From Bacteroidales bacterium (lineage in GTDB: Bacteria; Bacteroidota; Bacteroidia; Bacteroidales; DTU049): a stretch of 13,341 bases of DNA. The notes under the pieces are model-generated. The model made no database searches, was not told the origin of the DNA, and saw only the letters and a program-made list of their open reading frames with translations. How positions within the stretch are numbered: position 1 is the stretch's first letter; each line of letters starts with the position of its first letter. A program made the position numbers and the translations under genes. The DNA is taken from NCBI GenBank assembly GCA_030017935.1, contig JASEGF010000035.1, forward strand, positions 1-13,341. The letters run 5' to 3'. Positions 13,298 to 13,341 of this stretch are shown here, piece after piece.

Positions 13298-13341
13298 TTG
13301 ATTAGTTGATATGTTGAGACGGGGTGACGAGGGATAATAGG
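13298..13341 (+). repeat. Second octamer repeat run, cut by window end
   Basis: Five 8-base units in register from 13298 to 13337: TTGATTAG, TTGATATG, TTGAGACG, GGGTGACG, AGGGATAA. The unit sequence drifts from A/T-rich to the G-rich form (GAGACGGGGTGACG) found in the array at 11803-11890. It continues to the edge of the window, so its full length is unknown. Confidence 0.6.

Overview
The window is a 13.3 kb, strongly A+T-rich stretch that reads as a Bacteroidota (Bacteroidetes) chromosome, probably from a low-G+C member. The evidence is the gene set and order: a DUF3276/PUR-domain gene, then parA, parB, a DUF5683 gene and dapB, a run typical of this phylum. The promoter-like sites fit the Bacteroidota form (TAnnTTTG at -7, TTG about 20 bases upstream), and leaders are A-rich without Shine-Dalgarno sequences. 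Genus or species cannot be told from the sequence.

Layout. (1) 1-1370, + strand: 3' part of panB (pantothenate synthesis), overlapping an RluA-family 23S rRNA pseudouridine synthase. (2) 1371-4051: a compact type II restriction-modification module on the - strand. It consists of a HEAT-repeat/m4C-type DNA methyltransferase and, overlapping it by 4 bases, a CfrBI-like restriction endonuclease. It has its own promoter, lies where a Bacteroidota housekeeping operon would be expected to continue past dapB, and is flanked by a short inverted repeat. It looks acquired. (3) 4052-7340, - strand: a tightly overlapping operon transcribed PUR-domain protein > parA > parB > DUF5683 membrane protein > dapB, from a good promoter at 7379-7409. 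It joins chromosome partition to an envelope protein and diaminopimelate (peptidoglycan/lysine) synthesis. (4) 7422-9705, - strand: nucleoside phosphorylase followed by two secreted proteins, one unrecognised and one with a Bacteroidota outer-surface jelly-roll-like domain carrying a large Tyr/Lys-rich insertion. (5) 9775-11783, + strand: galE and rfbB (rmlB), overlapping, making nucleotide sugars for surface polysaccharide. They diverge from the phosphorylase gene. (6) 11784-12140: a 357-base gene-free stretch with a degenerate 8-bp G-rich tandem repeat, a degenerate 7-bp A/T-rich tandem repeat and a strong hairpin terminator. (7) 12141-13119, - strand: two tandem paralogous small lipoproteins. 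(8) 13120-13341: their promoter, an A/T palindrome, and a second heptamer-plus-octamer repeat pair cut by the window end.

Most genes are housekeeping and can be called confidently. The parts most worth a second look are the HEAT-repeat methyltransferase/CfrBI-like endonuclease module with its possible insertion boundaries, and the paired 8-mer/7-mer degenerate tandem repeats that occur twice. I found no tRNA, rRNA, CRISPR array, transposase or parS site.
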